A stretch of DNA of 64,000 nt from Salininema proteolyticum (GCF_042685645.1 NZ_JBHUNX010000001.1:2666001-2730000); one strand, 5' to 3'; counted from the first letter of the stretch, positions 8,258-16,047 are shown. Notes: generated by a model not told the origin, from the letters alone. Made by a program: numbers and translations.

Positions 8258-8956
8258 ATGGACAGACACATCAGAAGGATCGCCGCGTTCGCCCTGGCGG
8301 CATTCCTCGCGGCGCCGGCCGGGTCCGCCCGCGCCGAGACCCCGGTCCCGGAGGGGCCCGTGCCCGAGGGCGTCGCACTCGAGATCTTCCCCAAGGACCA
8401 CCCCGGCCTCCCGATCGCCTGGAGCGACGAGGGAGTCCTCTTCTCCGAGGAAGGCGATCGGTGGCGGTTCGAGGGCGTGACTGCCGAAGGCCTCTCCTTC
8501 ACCGTCGAACGCATCGTCCACGACGAGTCCGCCCTGTGCCTCGCTCCGGGCGTGGTCGGCGGCGACGAGACCGCGGCCCGCCTGGACGACTGCGGGGAGA
8601 CCGCTCCGTGGAAGATCGAGCCGGACTGGACCAAGGACCCGGTCGACCTGCGCGTCATCGACTCCCGGGACCGCCGCCTCGGCCCCGGGGACGACGGGGT
8701 CCGCTCGGAGGGGAAGGTCGTCCTCCGGGACGCGACCGGCCTGCACGACGAGGAATGGCGCATCCGCTTCCCACATTCCGGACGCGATGACGCGGCCGAG
8801 GAGGCCGACGCGGAGCCCGCCGCCGCGGCGGCCGCACCTCTTCCAGTCACGGGAACGAGCCGCCTAATTCCGATATTTGCCGTGGTAGTGGCCTTCATAG
8901 TCGGAGCGGTCGCGTTCATCGCCACACGCCGTCCCGAACGCGAGCACTTTCAGTGA
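8258..8956 (+). CDS. Cell-wall-anchored LPVTG surface protein
   Basis: 232 residues. A Sec signal peptide (basic start, hydrophobic 9-22, ARA site) is followed by the same ~140-residue domain as the preceding paralog, including the Cys pair at about 94 and 112. An Ala/Glu linker leads to LPVTG (195-199), a hydrophobic span and a basic tail ending RRPEREHFQ. This is a complete sortase sorting signal, so the protein is expected to be linked to peptidoglycan. A sortase is encoded at 37390-38103, but whether it recognises this motif is not known. No known function for the domain. Confidence 0.85.
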   Translation: MDRHIRRIAAFALAAFLAAPAGSARAETPVPEGPVPEGVALEIFPKDHPGLPIAWSDEGVLFSEEGDRWRFEGVTAEGLSFTVERIVHDESALCLAPGVVGGDETAARLDDCGETAPWKIEPDWTKDPVDLRVIDSRDRRLGPGDDGVRSEGKVVLRDATGLHDEEWRIRFPHSGRDDAAEEADAEPAAAAAAPLPVTGTSRLIPIFAVVVAFIVGAVAFIATRRPEREHFQ

Positions 8957-8987
8957 CACTTCGCACGGTCCACATGACGGGATGCCC

Positions 8988-9016
8988 TTGGCTTACATCA
9001 CACAAGGTGTCATAAT
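8988..9016 (+). promoter_or_regulatory. cimA: Promoter of the cimA leader transcript
   Basis: TTGGCT (8988-8993), a 17-base spacer and CATAAT (9011-9016) match a housekeeping promoter. The predicted start falls at about 9022-9024, on the ATG of a short leader ORF. Confidence 0.6.
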
Positions 9017-9022
9017 TCTCGC

Positions 9023-9076
9023 ATGACTCAATGGCACGTAATGATTATGTGCGCCAAGCGCGTGGCGGACGGCTAG
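9023..9076 (+). CDS. Short leader peptide ORF upstream of cimA
   Basis: A 17-codon ORF (MTQWHVMIMCAKRVADG) begins exactly where transcription from the promoter at 8988-9016 should start, so it would be translated as a leaderless message. It ends 27 bases before a strong intrinsic terminator that precedes cimA. This is the layout of a ribosome-mediated attenuator. The peptide holds Val, Ile, Met and Val codons but not a run of one amino acid, so the regulatory codon is uncertain. It is a candidate only. Confidence 0.4.
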   Translation: MTQWHVMIMCAKRVADG

Positions 9077-9102
9077 GACCAGTCCTCAGCCCGACACGCG
9101 CT
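9058..9102 (+). promoter_or_regulatory. Possible alternative RNA stem in the cimA leader
   Basis: GCGCGTG (9058-9064) is complementary to CACGCGC (9096-9102), enclosing a small AGGAC/GTCCT hairpin. The left arm lies inside the leader ORF, so a stalled or moving ribosome would change whether the stem forms just before the terminator. Confidence 0.3.
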
Positions 9103-9103
9103 A

Positions 9104-9133
9104 GACCTTCCGCACCCTGCGGAAGGTCTTTTT
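9104..9133 (+). terminator. Intrinsic terminator (attenuator) in front of cimA
   Basis: An 11-bp perfect stem, GACCTTCCGCA (9104-9114) with its complement (9118-9128), a 3-base loop and a run of five T. It sits between the leader promoter and the cimA start at 9286, so it must be read through for cimA expression from that promoter. It could alternatively end a separate small RNA. Confidence 0.75.
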
Positions 9134-9285
9134 GTTTGGGTCAGGAGAACACCTCGACCACCAGTCGGAAAGTAGACCGAGACGACAGGAGGCGGGAGGC
9201 CGACGGAGGCCGGACGGGGCCCACAGGTCCCGGCCCGGCAGCGCCGGAGGACGAACGCCTCGCTCACCCAAGGCGGGAGCAATCC

Positions 9286-10923
9286 GTGAGCAATTCGCAA
9301 AGCACGCCAGACGCCGGCCCCACCGCATCGCCGTCACGTCCGAGCGAATTCCATATTTTCGACACGACACTCCGGGACGGCGCCCAGATGGAGGGCCTGC
9401 GCTATTCCGTGGCCGACAAGCTCGCCGTCGCCCGGCTCATCGACGACCTGGGCGTCACCCACATCGAGGGGGGCTGGCCCGGAGCCCTGCCCTCCGACAC
9501 GGAGTTCTTCGCCAGGGCCGCCGAAGAGATCAACTTCAAGCACGCCAAGCTCGTGGCGTTCGGAATGACCCGCCGCGCGGGCACGACCGCCGCCGAGGAC
9601 CCCGGATTCCAGGCGCTCATCGACTCGCTCGCCCCGGTGCTGTGCCTGGTCGCCAAGTCCGACATCCGCCACGTCCGCCACGCTCTCAAGGCCTCCCCGA
9701 GCGAGAACCTCGCCATGGTCCGCGACTCGGTGGAGACCGGCCGCGAGGCCGGACGAGAGGTCCTCATCGACTGCGAGCACTTCTTCGACGGGTTCCGCCA
9801 CTCCCCCGACTACGCGACGACGGTCGTCAAGACCGCCTTCGACGCCGGCGCCGACGTGGTGATCCTGTGCGACACCAACGGCGGGGCGCTGCCCTCGGAC
9901 ATCGCCCGCGCCATAGGCGACCTCCGCAGCCGCCTGTCCGACACCATGAGGCCCGAGGACATCCGCCTGGGCATCCACGCGCAGAACGACACCGGCTGCG
10001 CGGTCGCCAACTCCCTGACGGCCGTCGAGTCCGGGGTGATGCACGTCCAGGGCACCGCCAACGGCTACGGCGAGCGGCCCGGCAACGCCGACATCTTCAG
10101 CGTCATAGGCGGGCTGCAGACCAAGATGGGCCTCCCCGTGCTGCCCGAGGGCTGCCTGGAGAAGATGACCCACACCGCGCACGCCATCGCCTCGATAGCC
10201 AACCTCCAGCCCGACGAGCACGCCCCCTACGTGGGACACGCGGCGTTCGCCCACAAGGCCGGACTGCACGCCTCGGCGATCAAGACCGACCCGGCGCTGT
10301 ACAACCACATCGACCCGCGTCTGGTGGGCAATGACATGCGCATCCTCGTCACCGAGATGGCCGGGCGCGCCTCGATCGAGCTGAAGAGCCGCGAGCTGGG
10401 CGTCGAGCTCTCCGGGCAGAAGGACGTGCTGGACCGCGTCACCAAGCGGGTCAAGGACCTCGAAGCGCAGGGCTGGTCATTCGAAGCCGCCGACGCCTCC
10501 TTCGAGCTGCTGCTGGACGAGGAGCTGCCGTCGAAGAACCGGGTGCGGCCCTTCACCGTCGGGTCCTACCGCGTCATCATCGACCACACGAGCGACGGAT
10601 CGGTGGTCTGCGAGGCGACGGTCCGCCTTGAGGTGGACGGCGAGCGCACCATCACCACGGCGCAGTCGCGCGGACCGGTCAACGCCTTGGACGCGGCCCT
10701 GCGCCAGGCCCTGGTGGAGCGGTTTCCCGCCCTCGGGTCGATCAACCTGTCGGACTACAAGGTCCGCATACTCGCGGGCGCGTCGGGCACCGACGCGATC
10801 ACGCGCGTGCTGACGACACTGTACGACGGCGAGCAGGAGTGGACGACGGTCGGCGTCGACGACAACATCGTCGAGGCCTCTTGGCAGGCGCTCATCGACG
10901 CGCTGACCTACCGCCTGCGGTAG
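9286..10923 (+). CDS. cimA: (R)-citramalate synthase
   Basis: 545 residues. CimA condenses acetyl-CoA with pyruvate to citramalate, the first step of the threonine-independent route to 2-oxobutyrate and isoleucine. The N-terminal HMG-CoA-lyase-like barrel starts FDTTLRDGAQ (catalytic Arg-Asp) and contains DCEHFFDGF, VILCDTNGG, GIHAQNDTGCAVAN and QGTANGYGERPGN, whose His/Asn residues bind the metal. The C-terminal LeuA-type dimer domain (about 410-540) is present. CimA is told from 2-isopropylmalate synthase by its TIGR00977-like N-terminus and length. The GTG at 9286 has GGCGGGAG as ribosome site; the frame is open upstream but lacks one. Confidence 0.9.
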   Translation: MSNSQSTPDAGPTASPSRPSEFHIFDTTLRDGAQMEGLRYSVADKLAVARLIDDLGVTHIEGGWPGALPSDTEFFARAAEEINFKHAKLVAFGMTRRAGTTAAEDPGFQALIDSLAPVLCLVAKSDIRHVRHALKASPSENLAMVRDSVETGREAGREVLIDCEHFFDGFRHSPDYATTVVKTAFDAGADVVILCDTNGGALPSDIARAIGDLRSRLSDTMRPEDIRLGIHAQNDTGCAVANSLTAVESGVMHVQGTANGYGERPGNADIFSVIGGLQTKMGLPVLPEGCLEKMTHTAHAIASIANLQPDEHAPYVGHAAFAHKAGLHASAIKTDPALYNHIDPRLVGNDMRILVTEMAGRASIELKSRELGVELSGQKDVLDRVTKRVKDLEAQGWSFEAADASFELLLDEELPSKNRVRPFTVGSYRVIIDHTSDGSVVCEATVRLEVDGERTITTAQSRGPVNALDAALRQALVERFPALGSINLSDYKVRILAGASGTDAITRVLTTLYDGEQEWTTVGVDDNIVEASWQALIDALTYRLR

Positions 10924-10933
10924 AGCGGACGTT

Positions 10934-10967
10934 GAGAGGGGGCCGTCCCGCGGGACGGCCCCCTCTC
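10934..10967. terminator. Bidirectional terminator between cimA and the beta-propeller gene
   Basis: A 34-base perfect palindrome (17-bp arms) lies between two convergent genes, 11 bases after the cimA stop and 5 bases from the opposing stop codon. It can end transcription from both sides. Confidence 0.75.
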
Positions 10968-10971
10968 CGCC

Positions 10972-12117
10972 CTATCGAAACACGGCGATGCCCTGCTGCT
11001 CCATCCGGCCTCCCCCGAAGGCGGTGAAGGTGCCTCCGGCGGCGAAGCTCGCCCCGTCCGGCTGGGTGCGAAGGGTGTTGACGCCTATTGGGGTGTTGGC
11101 GCCGGGGTTCCAGTCGAGGACCCTTCCGTCGGTGTCGACGGCGAAGAGCTTGCCCCGCCTCTCCTTGACCCCGTCGACGCACTCGCCGTTGGGGCCCGAC
11201 TGGCTGCTGTTGCAGACGCGGTCGAAGTGTCCCCCGCCGATGACGAGGCCGTTGTAGACCGTGACCGCCTGGACGCCGCCGTCCACGGGCACGGACCAGC
11301 GGGTCGAGCCGGTGCGGGCGTCGAAGGCGCGCACCTCTCCGCCGCGACCGTCGAGGGCTCCGTAGACGCGGTCGCCGTCGACGGCGATCTGGCGGATCAG
11401 GACGAACATTCCGGCGCGGAAGTCCATGAAGAGCGATCCGTCGGCGGGGTCCACCGCAGCGAGGGCGGCGTAGCTCTCCGCCCCGTCCACTCCGAGGAAG
11501 CCGCCGGCGAAGTAGACGCGGCCGTTGGCCACTTCGATGTCGCGCACCGAGCCTCTTCCGACTCTGGGCGCGAACTCCTCGACCGGGGTCCCGTCGGAGG
11601 TGCGCACGGCCGCGAGCCCGTGCTGTTGGAAGTCCCCGACACTGGCGAAGTGACCGCCCAGATAGAGGGTCTCGCCATGTGTTTCCAGGCTGTAGACCGT
11701 GGCGGAGGGGCGCGGTGAGAAGGACCTGTCCGCCTGGCCCGTCGCGAGGTCGAACCGGGCGAGGTTGGGGAGGTAGGCGCCGTCGACCTTGCGGAACGCC
11801 CCGCCGATGTAAAGCCAGTCGCCTTCGACGGCCACCGCGTATACCGTGCCGTCGACGTCGGGGGCAAAGTCCTCCAGAGCGCCTGTCGCCGCGTTGACCG
11901 CCGCCAGGTTGCCGCGCGGGTGCGCGGTTCCGTCGCCGTCCCGGGCCGCCCCGAAGGAGCCGCCCGCGTAGAGGGTGTCGCCGTGGTAGGCGACCTCGTG
12001 GACCTCTCCGTCGACCGAGGCCCCCTTCTCGGGCAGGTCGCCCTCGAAGGCGCCCGCCGGCGCGGAGGCCAGCACGAGCGAAGCGGCCAGGATCGCCATT
12101 GAAAAGATTCGTCGCAT
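10972..12117 (-). CDS. Secreted beta-propeller repeat protein
   Basis: 381 residues. A Sec signal peptide (MRRIFSMAILAASLVLASAPAG, AFE after cleavage) precedes about seven repeats of ~45 residues with the pattern G-x-LAAVN-x-x-TG ... F-x-P-x-x-DGTVYAVAV-x-GDWLYIGGAF. Similar blades recur at LARFDLATG, LAAVRTSDG, LAAVDPADG, VRAFDARTG and LFAVDTDG. This fits delta-60/PQQ-like extracellular propellers in actinobacteria; no catalytic motif is seen. A Cys pair in CNSSQSGPNGECVDG probably forms a disulfide. Role unknown; surface binding is an inference. Confidence 0.75.
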   Translation of the reverse strand: MRRIFSMAILAASLVLASAPAGAFEGDLPEKGASVDGEVHEVAYHGDTLYAGGSFGAARDGDGTAHPRGNLAAVNAATGALEDFAPDVDGTVYAVAVEGDWLYIGGAFRKVDGAYLPNLARFDLATGQADRSFSPRPSATVYSLETHGETLYLGGHFASVGDFQQHGLAAVRTSDGTPVEEFAPRVGRGSVRDIEVANGRVYFAGGFLGVDGAESYAALAAVDPADGSLFMDFRAGMFVLIRQIAVDGDRVYGALDGRGGEVRAFDARTGSTRWSVPVDGGVQAVTVYNGLVIGGGHFDRVCNSSQSGPNGECVDGVKERRGKLFAVDTDGRVLDWNPGANTPIGVNTLRTQPDGASFAAGGTFTAFGGGRMEQQGIAVFR

Positions 12118-12199
12118 CCTATGAGGATGCTGCCCCCGCCGGAGAAAACGTCAGGACGTCCGGCGAGTCGCGCCCGCGTGTCGCGGCGGGCGCGCCGTT

Positions 12200-12228
12200 C
12201 GCCTTCGCGGCGGCGCCGCGCGAAGGCG
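12200..12228 (-). terminator. Hairpin terminator after bacterioferritin
   Basis: CGCCTTCGCG (12200-12209) pairs perfectly with 12219-12228 around a 9-base loop. It lies 36 bases beyond the bfr stop codon, ahead of the next minus-strand gene. Confidence 0.5.
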
Positions 12229-12263
12229 CCGCCCTCCCGGTGCGGCGCCGTCGGCCACTCGTC

Positions 12264-12761
12264 TCAGACGTTCGTGTCGTGGGGCTCGTCCGGGCTGGTC
12301 ATGAGGGTTTGGATGTACATCGGCTCGCCGAGCTTCTCTATCAGCTCCAGCTGGGTGTCGATGTGCTCGATGTGCTCCTCCTCGTCCCTCAGGATCTGGG
12401 CGAACAGGTCGCGGGAGGTGTAGTCCTTGGCCGACTCCATGTACTCGATGCCGTCGCGCAGGCGGTCGATGGCCTCGGCCTCGAGTTCGCGGTCGGACTG
12501 GTACATCTCGGTGACGGTCTGACCGATGCGCAGCGGGAAGAGCCGCTGGAAGTTCGGGAGGCCGTCGAGCCAGAGGATCCTGTCGGCCAGCAGCTCGGCG
12601 TGGGTCATCTCCTCGAAGGACTCCTTGCGGCTGGCGGAGGCCAGCTTCGTCCAGCCCCGGTGCGCCTGCAGCTTGGCGTGGAGGAAGTACTGGTTGATGG
12701 CGGTGAGTTCGGCCGTCAACTGATCGTTGAGGAACTCGATGACGCGCTCGTCTCCATACAT
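12264..12761 (-). CDS. bfr: Bacterioferritin (heme-containing iron store)
   Basis: 165 residues. Bacterioferritin forms a 24-mer shell that oxidises Fe(II) and stores ferric mineral in the cytoplasm. All ferroxidase ligands are in register: Glu18, Glu51, His54, Glu94, Glu127 and His130. Met52, the axial heme ligand that distinguishes Bfr from plain ferritin, is present (FEEMTHAE). The gene lies downstream of a bacterioferritin-associated ferredoxin on the same strand. A DtxR/IdeR-like box lies about 90 bases upstream, consistent with iron control. Confidence 0.96.
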   Translation of the reverse strand: MYGDERVIEFLNDQLTAELTAINQYFLHAKLQAHRGWTKLASASRKESFEEMTHAELLADRILWLDGLPNFQRLFPLRIGQTVTEMYQSDRELEAEAIDRLRDGIEYMESAKDYTSRDLFAQILRDEEEHIEHIDTQLELIEKLGEPMYIQTLMTSPDEPHDTNV

Positions 12762-12793
12762 TTCGTGGTCTCCTGACTACCTTGAGTACGCTT

Positions 12794-12809
12794 CTATTCC
12801 ATAGAATAG
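12794..12809 (-). promoter_or_regulatory. Inverted repeat over the bfr -10 region
   Basis: CTATTC and GAATAG arms flank four bases. On the minus strand the repeat contains TATTCT, a plausible -10 for bfr about 35 bases upstream of its ATG. It may be an operator or merely the promoter. Confidence 0.3.
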
Positions 12810-12847
12810 TGCGTCCACTCACAGGTATCCAGCCAGGAAACCCTAAA

Positions 12848-12866
12848 TCAAGACAGCCTTCCCTAA
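12848..12866 (-). promoter_or_regulatory. Candidate DtxR/IdeR iron box for bfr
   Basis: Read on the minus strand, TTAGGGAAGGCTGTCTTGA matches 13 of 19 positions of the IdeR/DtxR consensus TTAGGTTAGGCTAACCTAA. It lies about 87 bases before the bfr start, upstream of the likely promoter, where IdeR activates bfr in mycobacteria. Confidence 0.4.
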
Positions 12867-12888
12867 GGACGGCAAGGGAGAAGGGGAA

Positions 12889-13098
12889 TCAGGCCGAGGC
12901 CAGGGCACCGGGGCCGGCCTGGGCGGGGACGCTCTGCTCGAAGTGGGACTCGATCATCCCGCGCAGGCGGCTGTGGCAGTTGCCGCAGCTGGTCCCGGCA
13001 CCACAGGCGTCGCCCACGGCCTCGACGGTGTCGGCTCCGGAGGCGGCGCACTCGTGCACCTCCTCCTCGGAGACGCCCATGCAGATACACGCGAACAT
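12889..13098 (-). CDS. bfd: Bacterioferritin-associated [2Fe-2S] ferredoxin
   Basis: 69 residues. The BFD-like fold needs four Cys; the sequence shows CIC at residues 4-6 and CGNC late in the domain (about 38-41), the standard arrangement for a [2Fe-2S] cluster. Bfd docks on bacterioferritin and donates electrons to release stored iron. Its place next to bfr supports this role. An IdeR-like box is centred about 65 bases upstream. The C-terminal ~20 residues after HFEQS are an extra low-complexity tail. Confidence 0.88.
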   Translation of the reverse strand: MFACICMGVSEEEVHECAASGADTVEAVGDACGAGTSCGNCHSRLRGMIESHFEQSVPAQAGPGALASA

Positions 13099-13154
13099 TC
13101 AGAGAGCTCCGGGTGGGTCGGGGAGCCGGCCCAGAGGACTAAGGCTCCACTTAC

Positions 13155-13173
13155 TTAGGTTCCCCTAACCGTA
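13155..13173 (-). promoter_or_regulatory. DtxR/IdeR iron box upstream of bfd
   Basis: TTAGGTTCCCCTAACCGTA (13155-13173) matches 14 of 19 positions of the IdeR/DtxR consensus, including both outer half-sites. It lies 57 bases before the bfd ATG, a repressor-type position expected for an iron-release ferredoxin. Confidence 0.55.
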
Positions 13174-13203
13174 TCCGGAGTCCTCCCCCGCTGTCAAAAC
13201 GGA

Positions 13204-14214
13204 CTAACGAAGCAGTTCGGACAGAACCTTCGCCGTGTACTCGATACCGGCGTCGTCCACGTCGAGGTGCGTGATGAGCCGGGCGCGGGTCGCGCTGAAG
13301 GCCAGGAAGCGCACGCCCCGCTCCTCCGCCTGCGCCGCAATGCGGTCCATACCCTCGCCGGTGAGCATGAGGATGTTGGTCTCCACCTCTTCGGGCTCGC
13401 AGACGCCGTAGGCGGCCAGTTCGTCGGCCAGGAACCGGGCCCGGGCGTGGTCCTGCCACAGGCGGGCGAGATTGTGGTCCAGGGCATAGAGGCCGGCGGC
13501 CGCCAGGTAGCCGGACTGGCGCATCGTGCCGCCCATCCTCTTGCGGACCGTGCGCGCCCTGGCCTCCTTCTCCGCCGAGCACAGCACGAGCGAGCCCGCC
13601 GGGGCGCCGAGCCCCTTGGACAGGCAGACCGACAGAGTGTCCACCGGCTCCGCCCACTTGCGGAAACCGATGTTCGTCGCCGCCCGGGCGTTCCAGATCC
13701 GCGCCCCGTCCATGTGGAGCGCGACCCCGCGCTCGTGCGCCAGCCGCCCCAGCCTCTCGACCTCGCCCAGTTGCTGCACCGTGCCGCCGGCGGCGTTGTG
13801 CGTGTTCTCCACGGCGATCACCGCCGTCGGAGTGGCGTAGGCGCCGGGACCGTTGACCAGGGAGGCGACCTCCTCGGCGTTCACCCGGCCGCCCTCGGAC
13901 CAGAACGTGCGGCTGGAGACGCCCCCGTAGGCCGCGAGCGCACCGACCTCGTTGTTCACCACGTGGGCCCGGGTCTCGGCCAGGATCTCCTCGCCCGGGG
14001 AGGCGGAGAGCTGGAGGGCGATCTGGTTGGCCATGCTGCCGGTCGGGGTGAAAACGGCCGCGTCGAAGCCGAACAGCTCCGCGACTCGGCGTTCCAGTTC
14101 GTTGACGGTCGGGTCGTCGCCGAAGACGTCGTCGCCCACCTCCGCGTGGGACATGGCGCCCAGCATCTCGGGGTTCGGGCGGGTCACTGTGTCAGAGCGT
14201 AGATCAACCTGCAT
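13204..14214 (-). CDS. ltaE: Low-specificity L-threonine aldolase
   Basis: 336 residues. This PLP fold-type I enzyme cleaves L-threonine/allo-threonine to glycine and acetaldehyde. The sequence begins with the family hallmark DLRSDTVTRP, followed by GDDVFGDDPTVNELE, HMDGARIWNA (Asp169 to the PLP nitrogen) and SVCLSKGLGAPAGS with Lys200 as the Schiff-base lysine. Full length compared with family members of about 340. It stands alone between bfd and an uncharacterised gene; the ATG at 14214 begins the conserved motif directly. Confidence 0.93.
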   Translation of the reverse strand: MQVDLRSDTVTRPNPEMLGAMSHAEVGDDVFGDDPTVNELERRVAELFGFDAAVFTPTGSMANQIALQLSASPGEEILAETRAHVVNNEVGALAAYGGVSSRTFWSEGGRVNAEEVASLVNGPGAYATPTAVIAVENTHNAAGGTVQQLGEVERLGRLAHERGVALHMDGARIWNARAATNIGFRKWAEPVDTLSVCLSKGLGAPAGSLVLCSAEKEARARTVRKRMGGTMRQSGYLAAAGLYALDHNLARLWQDHARARFLADELAAYGVCEPEEVETNILMLTGEGMDRIAAQAEERGVRFLAFSATRARLITHLDVDDAGIEYTAKVLSELLR

Positions 14215-14249
14215 GACGACAGCCTAGCCGAGCGGCGGGGAGACCCGCC

Positions 14250-15260
14250 TCAGTAGGCGGTGAAGCCGTTGCCGATCCCCAGGACCGGCAGGTACATCCG
14301 CTCGCCGTCGCGGGTGAAGCCCTCGTAGACGATGTCGAAGAGGTCGCCGATCCCGAAGGCCCGCAGCGCGTCGACCATCATGTGCGCGGCCTGGGCCGTG
14401 TTCGTCCGGTCGGACTTGGCGTAGACGCGGTTCCAGGTGGGCACCGGCCCCGCCGGAGCGCGGAAGCCGAGGGCCGGCAGCTGCGCGTAGGCGTTGCGCC
14501 AGGTCGTCCCGACGGCCGCGGAGGCCTCCACCTGGAGGTGGTCGTCGACGGTGGCGGCCACGTAACGGGCCGACCAGTCGTTGGTGCGCAGGACTACCGA
14601 GCCGCCGGTCTCGAAGACGGCGGCGTCGGCGGCCAGGTCGGTCATGAGGACGCCCAGGCGGTCGGTGAACTCGTCGAAGTCGGTGACGGACGGCTCCATG
14701 GGGTGTTCCCAGGCCTTGGAGAAGGCCGACCATCCGGAGACGTCGCCGCGGCGGATGTTGAAGGCGTTCAGGTGCTCGGAGTCGTCCGGGGAGAGCAGCC
14801 GCAGCATGACGCCGCCGTGGAACCGCTTGAGGTGCAGTTCGAAGACGAGGTCGTCGCGGTACCAGCGGACCCACGGCCCGCCGTCCCCTCCGCGGACCTC
14901 GGGCTGGCCCAGCTCGTGGACGAGCAGGCGCAGCGACTCCTTGAAGATCTGGGTCCGGTGCTGTTCGCCCTGGCGGCCCCTCTCGGCGGAGCGGAGGACC
15001 ATCACCTCGATGGAGCAGAACTCGGCGCCGGTCGGCGAGGCCATTCCCGCCGGGAAGGTGTCGATGATCGCCTGGCCCGTCTCGTAGTCGGTCTCTGCCC
15101 GCCACATCCCGATGTCGACTTCCGTGGTCCTCGGGTTCCAGCCCAGGTTCTGGAGCGCTCGGTGGAGGTCGGGTTTGGTCCACCGCCCGAAGTCGGTCTG
15201 ACGGGCGCGGCGGAGCAGATCGACGAGCTGGTAATCGCTGATCCGATGTGTACCGAGCAT
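14250..15260 (-). CDS. Uncharacterised actinobacterial protein
   Basis: 336 residues, soluble, no signal peptide. The N-terminal ~50 residues (YQLVDLLRRARQTDFGRWTKPDLHRALQNLGW) read like a small helical domain as seen in several actinobacterial DUFs. The centre and C-terminus are mixed alpha/beta with WVRWYRDDLVFELHLKRF and a C-terminal VYEGFTRDGERMYLPVLGIG. I cannot place it in a family with confidence. Same strand as ltaE with a 35-base gap, so co-transcription with ltaE is possible. Confidence 0.6.
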   Translation of the reverse strand: MLGTHRISDYQLVDLLRRARQTDFGRWTKPDLHRALQNLGWNPRTTEVDIGMWRAETDYETGQAIIDTFPAGMASPTGAEFCSIEVMVLRSAERGRQGEQHRTQIFKESLRLLVHELGQPEVRGGDGGPWVRWYRDDLVFELHLKRFHGGVMLRLLSPDDSEHLNAFNIRRGDVSGWSAFSKAWEHPMEPSVTDFDEFTDRLGVLMTDLAADAAVFETGGSVVLRTNDWSARYVAATVDDHLQVEASAAVGTTWRNAYAQLPALGFRAPAGPVPTWNRVYAKSDRTNTAQAAHMMVDALRAFGIGDLFDIVYEGFTRDGERMYLPVLGIGNGFTAY

Positions 15261-15317
15261 GCGGAGTCCCGTCTAGTGGTGCTAGATTTCACTGGGGAGT
15301 AGCGAGTCCCCCCAGGA

Positions 15318-15344
15318 TATACTTCTTAGCGTAGCCTTACCTCA
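15318..15344 (+). promoter_or_regulatory. -10 element and IdeR-like box for the DUF3159 gene
   Basis: TATACT (15318-15323) fits a -10 element. Directly after it, TTAGCGTAGCCTTACCTCA (15326-15344) matches 14 of 19 positions of the IdeR/DtxR consensus. The box would cover the transcription start, a repressor position. Confidence 0.35.
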
Positions 15345-15375
15345 CTTATCCCCCGCAATGCCCGAAGGAGAACGC

Positions 15376-16047
15376 GTGGCCGGCGAGAGCAGAGCTGTGC
15401 AGCAAGACACGCTTATTAGCCTACTAGGTGGCAAGCGGGGCGCGTTCGACGCCTGCGCTCCTTTGGTGATCTTCATAGCCGCCTGGTTCGCCGCCGGCGA
15501 ATCCATCGCTTGGGCGACGGCTTCGGCCCTGGTGGCGGCCTTGGCGATCGCGGTGTGGCGGCTGCTGCGCGGCGGGAGGCCGCGGGCGGTCGTCCTCGGG
15601 CTCCTGAGCGTCGTGGTGGCGGCGATGATCGTCTTCTACACGGACAACCCGACCGACATCCTGTTGCCGCGCATCCTGTCCAATGCCGCGAGCGCGCTGG
15701 TGTGGGCGGGGTTCATCGTCTTCCGCCGTCCACTCCTGGGGCTCGTCGTCGGGGCCGTGCTCGGGCAGAAGACGCGGTGGCGCCGGGATCCCGACCTGGT
15801 CCGCGCCTACGCCTGCGCCTCTTGGCTGTGGGTGGCGATGTACACGGTGCGGGTGATCATTCTGACTCCGTTCTGGTCGACCGACGACGCGGCCGTGGGA
15901 CTGCTGTGGGGCGGGTTCTTCCAAGTCCTGCTCTCCTGGCCGCTGCTCGCCCTCTGCCTGGTGGGGTCCGGCTGGATCATCAAGGCCGTGCTGCCCGAGG
16001 ACCATCCGGGCATCCGGCACCCCCGCGCCGCGTCCGGGGACTTTTAG
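15376..16047 (+). CDS. DUF3159 family membrane protein
   Basis: 223 residues. About six hydrophobic spans: APLVIFIAAWFA, ATASALVAALAIAVWRLL, AVVLGLLSVVVAAMIVFY, ASALVWAGFIVF, ASWLWVAMYTVRVIIL and LLSWPLLALCLVGSGW. The N-terminal LLGGKRGAFDACAPLVIF and the internal TRWRRDPDLVRAYACASWLW match the DUF3159 family of actinobacteria, whose role is unknown. The GTG at 15376 is chosen because AAGGAG lies five bases upstream; an ATG at 15358 would overlap that ribosome site. Possible iron control through the box at 15326-15344. Confidence 0.8.
   Translation: MAGESRAVQQDTLISLLGGKRGAFDACAPLVIFIAAWFAAGESIAWATASALVAALAIAVWRLLRGGRPRAVVLGLLSVVVAAMIVFYTDNPTDILLPRILSNAASALVWAGFIVFRRPLLGLVVGAVLGQKTRWRRDPDLVRAYACASWLWVAMYTVRVIILTPFWSTDDAAVGLLWGGFFQVLLSWPLLALCLVGSGWIIKAVLPEDHPGIRHPRAASGDF

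Noticed and set aside
9004..9133. T-box riboswitch in front of cimA
   Set aside because: No T-box sequence (AGGGTGGAACCGCG-like) or stem I features; a leader peptide attenuator fits better.
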